From the NCBI RefSeq assembly GCF_008000815.1, contig NZ_CP042806.1, forward strand, positions 4,216,001 to 4,280,000: a stretch of DNA of 64,000 bases. The letters are read 5' to 3'. The translations under genes and the position numbers were made by a program. The notes beneath the pieces were generated by a model. It did no database searches, was not told where the DNA came from, and saw only the letters and a list, made by a program, of their open reading frames with translations. The stretch comes from Terriglobus albidus. GTDB lineage: Bacteria; Acidobacteriota; Terriglobia; Terriglobales; Acidobacteriaceae. Shown one piece after another: positions 58,078 to 64,000 of this stretch (its first letter is position 1; each line of letters begins with the position of its first letter).

Positions 58078-59834
58078 TTCAGCTTCCTGCCGGCTTCCAC
58101 CTGCGGCGCGACACTCTCGCACGGTCTGTCGTTGTCCGTCGCAGCTGGCCGGTCTTCCTTGACCTCTGCGTCGCGGGCCTTCTGCTGGCTTGTTTTTACG
58201 CCGTCGTACAGATTGCCCGTTACTGGAACTCGACTCCACGTACGGATTTCGCCATCTCCCTCTCGCCGCATGCATTGCCGATGTATGCCTTTTTCTCGAT
58301 CGTGCGCATCGGCTTTGCTTACGTGCTGTCACTCGCCTTCGCGCTGACATACGGCTACATCGCCGCCTATACGCCACGGCTTGAGGGCCTGATGCTGGCA
58401 TGCCTGGACATTCTGCAATCGATCCCGGTCCTAAGTTTCCTTCCCGGAGTCATGCTGGCGATGGTGGCGCTCGTTCCTGGCCATCAGCTCGGCATCGAGA
58501 TGGGCGCCATCATCCTCATCTTCACGGGACAGGCGTGGAACATTGCATACAGCTTCTATGCATCGCTCAAGGCCATCCCGCGCGAGTTGACCGAAGCAGC
58601 CCGCATCTACAACTTCTCTCCGATGCAGCGGTTCTTCCATCTGGAACTTCCCTTCGCCACCATCGGTCTGATCTGGAACTCGATGGTCTCGGTCGCCGGG
58701 GGATGGTTCTTCCTGATGGCTTGCGAGATGTTCATCCTCGGCAGCCGCGACTTCCGCCTGCCGGGCCTCGGATCGTACCTGCAGACAGCGGCAGCGAGTG
58801 GGGACTTCCGCGCCATCACCTACGGTCTGCTTACGATGATCGCCATCATCGTGGCCACCGATCAGCTTCTGTGGAGACCGCTGATCGCATGGAGCGATAA
58901 GTTCAAGTTCGAGCAGACAGAGAGCTCGAACCGCGTCTCCTCGCCGCTGCTGCATCTACTGCAACACTCCTCGGCAATTCGTCACCTGCAGCAGCGCACG
59001 CTACGGCCGGTCAGCGAGTTCTTCTACCGCACCTCGTACAAACGCCGCGCAGCACAGCACCTGCAACCTGCTTCGAACTCCAAGGTGCAGAAGGTGCTTC
59101 GCTATATCGCGGCCGGCCTATTCATCGGCATCGTGCTGTTTGCAGCGACCCATGCCATCGTCCTGTTGCGCGAGGTGCAGCCGCGACAGATCGGAATGAT
59201 CTTCCTCGGTGCCGGAGCAACCTTTCTGCGTGTCTTTGCTGCGTTGCTGATCGGTTCCGCATGGACCATCCCCGCCGGTGTAGCAATCGGCCTGCATCCG
59301 CGCCTGGCCCGCATTGCACAACCCCTGGCGCAGATCGCGGCATCTGTGCCGGCGACCGCCGTCTTCCCGGTGTTACTGCTTGCGATCGTGAAGGCAGGCG
59401 GCGGACTGGGCATTGGATCCATCGCGCTGATGCTGTTGGGCACACAGTGGTACATCCTGTTCAACGTCATCGCTGGAGCGATCGCCATTCCGAGCGATCT
59501 GCGCGAGGTGGGCCGCCTCTTCCGATTCTCGACGGTCGAAAAGTGGAAGGTGATTATTCTGCCGTCGATCTTCCCTTACCTGATCACCGGCCTGGTGACA
59601 GCATCCGGCGGCGCATGGAATGCGTCCATCGTGGCGGAGTACTTCCGGTTAAAGAATCAGACCTTGTCCACCTTCGGCCTGGGAGCGCAGATCTCCGCGG
59701 CGACGGATGCCGGCCAGTTCCCGGTTCTGCTATGGGCGACGATCGTAATGGCGTTGATTGTCGTAACCATCAACCGGCTGCTGTGGCGGCCGATCTACCG
59801 GATTGCGGAGACCCGCTACAGACTCAGCGCGTAG
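58074..59834 (+). CDS. Fused double ABC permease (NitT/TauT-like)
   Basis: A 586-residue protein carrying two BPD-type permease domains in one chain. The first (about residues 15-290) has the EAA-like loop EAARIYNFSPMQRFFHLELPF. The second (about 340-580) has the related loop REVGRLFRFSTVEKWKVIILPS. Each has five to six hydrophobic helices, so the chain can form a complete heteromeric-like channel with two ATPase subunits. No periplasmic binding protein gene follows, so substrate is unknown (candidates are anions or metals). A small terminator lies just after its stop. Confidence 0.9.
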   Translation: MIQLPAGFHLRRDTLARSVVVRRSWPVFLDLCVAGLLLACFYAVVQIARYWNSTPRTDFAISLSPHALPMYAFFSIVRIGFAYVLSLAFALTYGYIAAYTPRLEGLMLACLDILQSIPVLSFLPGVMLAMVALVPGHQLGIEMGAIILIFTGQAWNIAYSFYASLKAIPRELTEAARIYNFSPMQRFFHLELPFATIGLIWNSMVSVAGGWFFLMACEMFILGSRDFRLPGLGSYLQTAAASGDFRAITYGLLTMIAIIVATDQLLWRPLIAWSDKFKFEQTESSNRVSSPLLHLLQHSSAIRHLQQRTLRPVSEFFYRTSYKRRAAQHLQPASNSKVQKVLRYIAAGLFIGIVLFAATHAIVLLREVQPRQIGMIFLGAGATFLRVFAALLIGSAWTIPAGVAIGLHPRLARIAQPLAQIAASVPATAVFPVLLLAIVKAGGGLGIGSIALMLLGTQWYILFNVIAGAIAIPSDLREVGRLFRFSTVEKWKVIILPSIFPYLITGLVTASGGAWNASIVAEYFRLKNQTLSTFGLGAQISAATDAGQFPVLLWATIVMALIVVTINRLLWRPIYRIAETRYRLSA

Positions 59835-59857
59835 AAAAACGGCCTTCGGCCGCTTTT
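59835..59857 (+). terminator. Probable terminator of the ABC permease gene
   Basis: A short hairpin (AAAACGGCC / GGCCGCTTTT, one mismatch) directly after the stop, ending in CTTTT. Heptad repeats begin a few bases later. Confidence 0.65.
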
Positions 59858-59860
59858 CAG

Positions 59861-59881
59861 TTGCTGGTTGCTAGTTGCTAG
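59861..59881 (-). repeat. Degenerate heptad array (NAACYRG family, reverse), 3 units
   Basis: Units TTGCTGG, TTGCTAG, TTGCTAG. A 14 bp part is complementary to the array at 59948-59982, so the two could pair across a 66 bp gap. Confidence 0.75.
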
Positions 59882-59947
59882 TGTCCTGAGTTTAAAGTTC
59901 GCACCATCAATGCCAAAGTGTAGACGACGACATTCTGGGTGTTCCAT

Positions 59948-59982
59948 CAACTAGCAACCAGAAACCAGTAACTAGGAACTAG
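59948..59982 (+). repeat. Degenerate heptad array (NAACYRG family), 5 units
   Basis: Units CAACTAG, CAACCAG, AAACCAG, TAACTAG, GAACTAG. The last contains the TAG stop codon (read on the minus strand) of the redoxin-like gene. The 66 bp between the two arrays (59882-59947) show no gene. Confidence 0.78.
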
Positions 59983-60584
59983 TTTGGGTACTTCACGGCA
60001 CATCCATAGGGCCGCGTTGATGTTACAGCAACCGGCTGACCAGCCATTGCCGCAGTCAAAGCATCGTTGAGATAGTTCTTCGCGCCCTTGAGCGTCGCCG
60101 GATCGGGCGACGGTTTATCATCGATCGCTCCCATGTACACGAGCTTTCCCTGTGGATCGATCACGAACATATGGGGTGTCGTCTTCGCGTCGTATAGATG
60201 GCCGATAGAGCCCGATGGATCGAGAACAACTGCCGAGGCAGCAACCTTCATCTTCCTGATGTACTCATTCTCCTGCGGTGCGGTGACATATCCCTGCTCT
60301 CCAGGAGCCGACGAGATAATACTCAGCCAAACCACACCTTTATCCGTCCATTGCTTCTGCAGGGCTTCCATGTTGCCGCTCTCGTAGTGCTTTCGCTCGA
60401 ACGGACATCCCTGGTTATGCCACTCAAGCACGACCCACTTGCCCTTGTACTGTGAGACCGACTGGGTTTTGCCGTTGGAGTCCGTTCCCTTGAAGTCCGG
60501 AGCGCTCTCCCCCGGCTTCACAGCCATCGCAGGCAGCGTCAATCCCGCTGCCAGGCCCAGTACCACTAGTCGACGAGCTATCAT
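59979..60584 (-). CDS. Exported thioredoxin-fold (AhpC/TSA-like) protein
   Basis: A 201-residue protein from the ATG at 60584, preceded by GGAGG. A signal peptide (RRLVVLGLAAGLTLPAMAV) precedes a thioredoxin fold (APDFKGTDSNGKTQSVSQYKGKWVVLEWHNQGCPFERKHYES). The peroxidatic-type Cys is in QGCPFER, and a second Cys occurs near the C-terminus (YGCAVKY). It lacks a CxxC motif, so a peroxiredoxin-like role in the periplasm is more likely than disulfide oxidation. The redox partner is unknown. The divergent glutaredoxin gene lies 88 bp away and may share regulation. Confidence 0.85.
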   Translation of the reverse strand: MIARRLVVLGLAAGLTLPAMAVKPGESAPDFKGTDSNGKTQSVSQYKGKWVVLEWHNQGCPFERKHYESGNMEALQKQWTDKGVVWLSIISSAPGEQGYVTAPQENEYIRKMKVAASAVVLDPSGSIGHLYDAKTTPHMFVIDPQGKLVYMGAIDDKPSPDPATLKGAKNYLNDALTAAMAGQPVAVTSTRPYGCAVKYPN

Positions 60585-60672
60585 ACGCACCTCCGCGTGC
60601 CCAATATTCTGCTCTGGAGGCGGCAGGTCCGGCAAATCCCTGAGGTGGGGCCTGTCCTAGTACACTGAAAGT

Positions 60673-60927
60673 ATGGAGCTTACTATTTACTCCGCCGGCT
60701 GGTGCCGGGACTGCCGCGAAGCCAAGCGCTTCCTCACCAAGCACAATATCCCCTTTACCGAGATCGACATTGAAAGCACTCCCGGAGCTTCGGACGAAGT
60801 GATCCGCAATGTTGGCAAACGCGCCATTCCGCAGTTCGTAATCAACGGGAAGTGGATTCAACCCTACCGCCCGGGCGAAGGCTTCCTGCACGACGAGATG
60901 TCCGAGCTCTTCGGCGTTACAGGCTGA
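60673..60927 (+). CDS. Glutaredoxin-like protein
   Basis: An 84-residue thioredoxin-fold protein with an N-terminal CxxC (GWCRDCREAKRFL) and the cis-Pro in KRAIPQFVINGKW. It resembles mycoredoxin/NrdH-like small redoxins, which reduce disulfides or mixed thiol adducts. Repeat element copy 4 lies 12 bp after its stop, on the way to the convergent DUF2007 gene. Confidence 0.9.
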   Translation: MELTIYSAGWCRDCREAKRFLTKHNIPFTEIDIESTPGASDEVIRNVGKRAIPQFVINGKWIQPYRPGEGFLHDEMSELFGVTG

Positions 60928-60939
60928 GTTCGCCTCTTT

Positions 60940-61052
60940 AGAGCATTTTCCCTGTTGCTGGGTAGCCCGAAAGAGGAGTGCAGCGGCGTTTTCATTGCGG
61001 AAAACGCCCTTAGATGCGGAAGCCCTACACCACACCTACAGGGAAAATGCTC
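60940..61052 (+). repeat. Palindromic MITE-like element, copy 4
   Basis: A 113 bp element in the orientation of copy 1. Ends are AGAGCATTTTCCCTGT and ACAGGGAAAATGCTC, with the intact hairpin GGCGTTTTC...GAAAACGCC. The left edge has TA (60939-60940) but the right edge reads CG, so the flank has diverged. The last codons and the TAG stop of the DUF2007 gene (minus strand) lie inside it. Confidence 0.9.
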
Positions 61053-61467
61053 CGCCGTCGTCTATCCATTCCACGCGGCAGCTCTCGCAATGCCAGCGGT
61101 CACTGGGTACAGGTACCGGAAAACCGAGCCAGAGCAGGAAATAGCTCCAGCCTTTGCGGATGCCTGGATGGGAGACATCGAGAGAACCGCAATGTGGGCA
61201 TCGAGGCTGCGGTTCAGGCTCTTCTCCATCCGCGACGTCCAGCTCTTCCGGAATGGGTGCGGCCAACAATTCCCTCGCCCTCTCGAGATCAGCAGGCGCC
61301 ACCTGTAGACGAATCCAGCCGATGAACTGCGAGTAGCCCCAGTCCATCCGGACAAAGTTTTCGTCCTGCAGAAAACACTGGATGCCATCGCTCTCCAACA
61401 AACTGCGCGCGATCATAGCAGCGGTCAGATCGCGAAACTTCTCGACATTTACCAGAGCTTCGGCCAT
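61036..61467 (-). CDS. DUF2007/zinc-ribbon protein
   Basis: A 143-residue protein. The N-terminal half (VNVEKFRDLTAAMIARSLLESDGIQCFLQDENFVRM) matches the DUF2007 putative signal-transducing domain. The C-terminal half has two Cys pairs (CPHCGSLDV and CESCRVEW) that form a zinc ribbon. Its function is unknown. The last four residues (AFSL) and the stop are encoded by repeat element copy 4, so the natural C-terminus may have been changed by that insertion. Confidence 0.83.
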   Translation of the reverse strand: MAEALVNVEKFRDLTAAMIARSLLESDGIQCFLQDENFVRMDWGYSQFIGWIRLQVAPADLERARELLAAPIPEELDVADGEEPEPQPRCPHCGSLDVSHPGIRKGWSYFLLWLGFPVPVPSDRWHCESCRVEWIDDGGAFSL

Positions 61468-61523
61468 GTGCCGCCCATCTTACCCGAGGACCCTCGCCCT
61501 ACTGACATATCTCGGCCCGAAGC

Positions 61524-61916
61524 TTATTTGCTCATGACCTTTTCCAGAGCCTGCTTGATCTGGGGACCGACGCGATCCAGCTCCAGGAGGTGCCGATCAA
61601 CAAGGCGCATGAGGATGCGCTCTCCGCGTGGCGTAAGCTTCAACACAACTCTGCGGGCATCAATCAGATCACGCTTGCGAAGCAAGAGCCCTTCTTCGAC
61701 GGCACGGCCAACCAGCTCCACCGCGGAGTTGTGCTTCAGGTACATCCGTTCGGCAACGTAGGCTATTGTTGGCTCCGTTGCCGCAAAGACAACCTGCATA
61801 AGCTGGTATTGCTGGGCATGAATTCCCTCTTCCGCAGCGGCTTCCTCACTGAAGAAGAGAAAGCCGCGCAGGGTGTGGCGGAACTCGACCAGGCGTTCAA
61901 AGCGATTCGCGTTCAT
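61524..61916 (-). CDS. MarR-family transcriptional regulator
   Basis: A 130-residue winged-helix regulator. The HTH is in EPTIAYVAERMYLKHNSAVELVGRAVEEGLLLRKRDLIDAR and the wing in VVLKLTPRGERILMRL. MarR proteins bind as dimers to palindromes and release DNA with phenolic or oxidative ligands. A perfect 7-3-7 inverted repeat starts 5 bp upstream of its ATG, a likely autoregulatory operator. No ribosome-binding site precedes the start, so the message may be leaderless. It lies 56 bp after the DUF2007 start on the same strand. Confidence 0.9.
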   Translation of the reverse strand: MNANRFERLVEFRHTLRGFLFFSEEAAAEEGIHAQQYQLMQVVFAATEPTIAYVAERMYLKHNSAVELVGRAVEEGLLLRKRDLIDARRVVLKLTPRGERILMRLVDRHLLELDRVGPQIKQALEKVMSK

Positions 61917-61920
61917 GTTT

Positions 61921-61937
61921 ATATCGTATCACGATAT
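61921..61937. promoter_or_regulatory. Probable MarR operator
   Basis: A perfect inverted repeat (ATATCGT, spacer ATC, ACGATAT) 5 bp before the MarR-type gene's ATG. A -10-like TACGAT lies within it on the minus strand. Both support repression of a leaderless autoregulated gene. This is inferred from position and symmetry only. Confidence 0.6.
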
Positions 61938-61944
61938 TTAAAAA

Positions 61945-61972
61945 CAGTTGCCAGTTTACAGTTTCCAGTTGA
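61945..61972 (-). repeat. Degenerate heptad array (NAACYRG family, reverse), 4 units
   Basis: Units CAGTTGC, CAGTTTA, CAGTTTC, CAGTTGA, reading as AACTG-type heptads on the minus strand. It lies between the MarR gene and the long array at 62047, in the opposite orientation to that array. Confidence 0.7.
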
Positions 61973-62046
61973 CGAGCTACGGCATGGGCGCGCCCTGCAT
62001 TCTCAACACACCAGCTCAGGCAACCCATCGCTGTATCGCTAGTCCA

Positions 62047-62242
62047 AACTGGCAACTGGCAACTGGCAACTGGCAACTGGCAACTGGCAACTGGCAACTG
62101 GCAACTGGCAACTGGCAACTGGCAACTGGCAACTGGCAACTGGCAACTGGCAACTGGCAACTGGCAACTGGCAACTGGCAACTGGCAACTGGCAACTGGC
62201 AACTGGCAACTGGCAACTGGCAACTGGCAACTGGCAACTGGC
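62047..62242 (+). repeat. Perfect tandem heptanucleotide array (AACTGGC)28
   Basis: Exactly 28 perfect copies of AACTGGC (196 bp) with no substitutions. It occupies most of the 365 bp MarR-purB interval, ending 39 bp before the purB start. The remaining parts of the interval hold the MarR operator, a short reverse heptad array and about 75 bp without recognisable features. Length should vary easily by slippage. Confidence 0.97.
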
Positions 62243-62281
62243 TCTCCGGTAAACTAGTGTTTTCAGGGAGAATTTCACGGA

Positions 62282-63592
62282 ATGATCGCGCGCTATACCC
62301 GCCCGGAGATGGGCAAGATCTGGTCTGACGAGAGCAAGTTTGGCTCCTGGCTGAAGGTGGAGCTGGCGGCCACAGATGTACTGGCCGAGCATGGCATTGT
62401 TCCCAAAGAGGCTGCCGTTGAGCTGCGCGCCAAGGCGAAGTTCGATGTCGACCGCATCCGTGAGATCGAGCTGGATACGCGCCATGACGTCATTGCGTTT
62501 ACGACCAACGTCGCCGAGAACGTAGGGCCTGCCTCGCGCTGGCTGCACTATGGCCTGACCTCGACCGATGTAGTCGATACCGCTCAGGCGCTGCAACTGG
62601 CCGCCGCCAATGCGATTCTCCGCGAGGGCATCCTGAAGCTGATCCTGGTGCTGAAGCGCCGCGCGCTCGAGTTCAAGCACACGCCCATGATCGGCCGCAC
62701 GCACGGCGTCCACGCCGAGCCGACGACTTATGGCCTGCGTCTGTTGCTCTGGTACGCCGAGATGCATCGCAACCTCAAGCGCTTCGACGCGGCAGCGGAA
62801 GATATGCGTGTCGGCAAGCTTTCGGGCGCCGTCGGCAGCTTCGGCCACCTGAAGCCAGAGCATGAAGAGCGCATCTGCGCGTCTCTTGGTTTGCAGTCTG
62901 CTTCGGTTTCGACTCAGGTGCTGCAACGCGACCGCCACGCCGCCTATATCGCCACGCTAGCCGTCATTGCGAGCACCCTGGACAAGATCGCGCTTGATAT
63001 CCGTCATCTGCAGCGCACGGAGGTGCGCGAGGCAGAGGAGTTCTTCTCTGCCAAACAGAAGGGGTCGAGCGCCATGCCGCACAAGCGCAATCCCATCACC
63101 TGCGAGAACATCTGCGGCCTGGCTCGCGTGATCCGCGGCAATGCGCAGGTCGCGCTGGAGAACGTGGCCCTATGGCACGAACGGGATATCTCCCACTCGT
63201 CGGCCGAACGCGTCATTTTGCCCGATACGACCATCGCCCTCGACTACATCCTGGATAAGACCTCCAACCTGATCGACAAGCTGCTGGTCTACCCGCACCG
63301 TATGATGAAGAACCTGGAGCTGACGGGCGGTCTGGTCTTCTCTGGCCAGCTTCTGTTGGATCTGGCGGAGTCCGGAATGCTGCGTGAGGATGCTTACAAG
63401 CTGGTCCAGTCGCATGCAATGGCCGCATGGGCAAGCGAAGGTGAAGGCCCCACGTTCAAGGACAGGATTGCCACCGATCCTGAGGTCACCAAGCGTCTGT
63501 CACCGGAGAAGATTGCACTGGCATTTACCTTTGAGCGGCAGCTTGCGAATGTAGACACAATCTTCGAGCGTGTATTAAGCGAACATGCTTAG
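62282..63592 (+). CDS. purB: Adenylosuccinate lyase
   Basis: A 436-residue fumarase/aspartase-superfamily lyase that cleaves SAICAR and adenylosuccinate in purine synthesis. The superfamily signature GSSAMPHKRNPI is near residue 261. TSTDVVDTAQALQL and IGRTHGVHAEPTTYGLRL carry active-site His and Thr. Start ATG at 62282 follows AGGGAG. A -10-like TAAACT lies at 62250-62255, so a -35 element would fall inside the heptanucleotide array upstream. The unknown small gene starts 2 bp after its stop. Confidence 0.97.
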   Translation: MIARYTRPEMGKIWSDESKFGSWLKVELAATDVLAEHGIVPKEAAVELRAKAKFDVDRIREIELDTRHDVIAFTTNVAENVGPASRWLHYGLTSTDVVDTAQALQLAAANAILREGILKLILVLKRRALEFKHTPMIGRTHGVHAEPTTYGLRLLLWYAEMHRNLKRFDAAAEDMRVGKLSGAVGSFGHLKPEHEERICASLGLQSASVSTQVLQRDRHAAYIATLAVIASTLDKIALDIRHLQRTEVREAEEFFSAKQKGSSAMPHKRNPITCENICGLARVIRGNAQVALENVALWHERDISHSSAERVILPDTTIALDYILDKTSNLIDKLLVYPHRMMKNLELTGGLVFSGQLLLDLAESGMLREDAYKLVQSHAMAAWASEGEGPTFKDRIATDPEVTKRLSPEKIALAFTFERQLANVDTIFERVLSEHA

Positions 63593-63594
63593 AT

Positions 63595-63966
63595 ATGGCG
63601 CGGATCTGGGTTGAACGTTCCAAGTATCAGCGGTCGATGCCAATGGGCTGGACTCGATTCCAAGAGAGACCTCGTTCACCCCATGACTTCCGCGGACTTG
63701 AAACCTGGTACGTCCGCGTATGTTCCTTTACGTTTCGATTTACAAACATCCAACAACTGGAGGCGTGTCTTTTGTATTACGGCCAGAAGACACGCTCGAC
63801 CAGCAAGCTCCCTTATCGCGAGATTAAGCCCTTCATCGAGTTAGGATTGCGCGGCTGGGAGATCGAACGCTGGTTTGAACGTCTTCCCATGTATCTTCTC
63901 GAAGAACCGAAGAGGCAGAAGGTTGTAAAAGCCCTAACATTGGCACACCGACAATGGAAGGCTTGA
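63595..63966 (+). CDS. Hypothetical protein
   Basis: A 123-residue basic protein that I do not recognise. It is rich in Arg, Trp, Phe and Tyr (WVERSKYQRSMPMGWTRF; VRVCSFTFRFTNIQQLEACLLYYGQKTR; ELGLRGWEIERWFERLP). There is no signal peptide or transmembrane helix. The start lies 2 bp after the purB stop, suggesting co-transcription. Codon use is plausible but somewhat less GC-biased than in purB, which could indicate a recent origin. Confidence in the gene is moderate. Confidence 0.55.
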   Translation: MARIWVERSKYQRSMPMGWTRFQERPRSPHDFRGLETWYVRVCSFTFRFTNIQQLEACLLYYGQKTRSTSKLPYREIKPFIELGLRGWEIERWFERLPMYLLEEPKRQKVVKALTLAHRQWKA

Positions 63967-64000
63967 AACGAGAAATTGGTCCGTCCACTTATTGACTCTT

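Noticed and set aside
14215-61308. Small proteins read through the four repeat elements (peptides containing VF..ENA and LQ.KCS)
   Set aside because: The similarity of the peptides follows from DNA repeat identity. Frames are not maintained and have no ribosome-binding sites.
62047-62242. CRISPR array
   Set aside because: The period is 7 bases with no spacers. No cas genes are nearby.
61897-62938. Long open frames of repeated PVASCQL and NWQLATG peptides across the heptanucleotide array, on both strands
   Set aside because: They arise because a 7-base unit read in triplets gives a 7-residue period with no stop codons in several frames. There is no start signal or family likeness, and flanking parts are antisense to purB.

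Overview
This 64 kb window looks like a chromosomal segment of a GC-rich, Gram-negative soil bacterium. My best guess is the Acidobacteriota (Terriglobus/Granulicella-like). The inference rests on outer-membrane components (TolC-type, Wza-type, Wzi-type proteins), many secreted peptidases and esterases, a homodimeric AceE, and the general style of the housekeeping proteins. It is not proven by any RNA gene, because I see no rRNA or tRNA here. No prophage, CRISPR array or transposase gene is visible. Almost all the DNA is coding.

Layout. 1-3.4 kb: the 3' part of an NtrC-type sigma-54 activator, its sensor kinase and a Pro-rich lipoprotein. 3.4-9.2 kb (minus strand): xerD-xerC, an SGNH esterase and secA. 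9.2-14.1 kb: a HAD phosphatase, a Nudix hydrolase, an atypical Nramp transporter, a CgeB-like glycosyltransferase and a soluble PRC/MgtE-N/CBS protein. 14.3-25.5 kb: an M13 peptidase, an RsbW/STAS-type switch pair, LemA and TPM proteins, a DUF4142 protein, an S9 oligopeptidase followed by an isoaspartyl peptidase, an ABC exporter and a small membrane protein. 25.5-34.5 kb: a CusF-SCO1 fusion, an MFS transporter, a papain-like hypothetical, UbiX, an alpha/beta hydrolase, UbiD, a GNAT enzyme, a TonB-like protein and a DedA-rhodanese fusion. 34.6-44.2 kb: Dps, an EmrA-like/TolC-like pair without an inner-membrane pump, an oxidoreductase, ArgJ, AceE and a degenerate E1-alpha-like protein. 44.2-56.0 kb: an exopolysaccharide locus (Wzi, UDP-xylose synthase, UDP-glucose dehydrogenase, Wzc-type tyrosine kinase, Wza, two GT4, an acyltransferase, a GT2). 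56.1-64 kb: a lone receiver protein, a NitT/TauT-like ABC system with a fused double permease, redox proteins, a DUF2007/zinc-ribbon protein, a MarR regulator, purB and an unknown protein.

The most interesting signals are non-coding. First, four copies of a ~110 bp palindromic element lie at 14.2, 28.6, 46.2 and 60.9 kb. They share 16 bp terminal inverted repeats, a central hairpin and (in three copies) TA dinucleotides at both edges, as expected of a Tc1/mariner-IS630-type MITE. Two copies supply or overlap stop codons of neighbouring genes, and one abuts the start of ubiX. Second, a heptanucleotide family (consensus NAACYRG) occurs as short degenerate arrays at five intergenic sites and as a perfect 28-unit array (AACTGGC)28 just upstream of purB. 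Both families look mobile or expandable and would repay a genome-wide search.

Within the gene complement, the exopolysaccharide genes form one functional unit. Ugd and the UDP-xylose synthase make UDP-glucuronate and UDP-xylose, the GTs and acyltransferase build and decorate the chain, and Wzc/Wza/Wzi control length, export and surface attachment. UbiX supplies prenyl-FMN to UbiD. The Nramp transporter and the nearby MgtE-N/CBS protein may form a metal-sensing pair.
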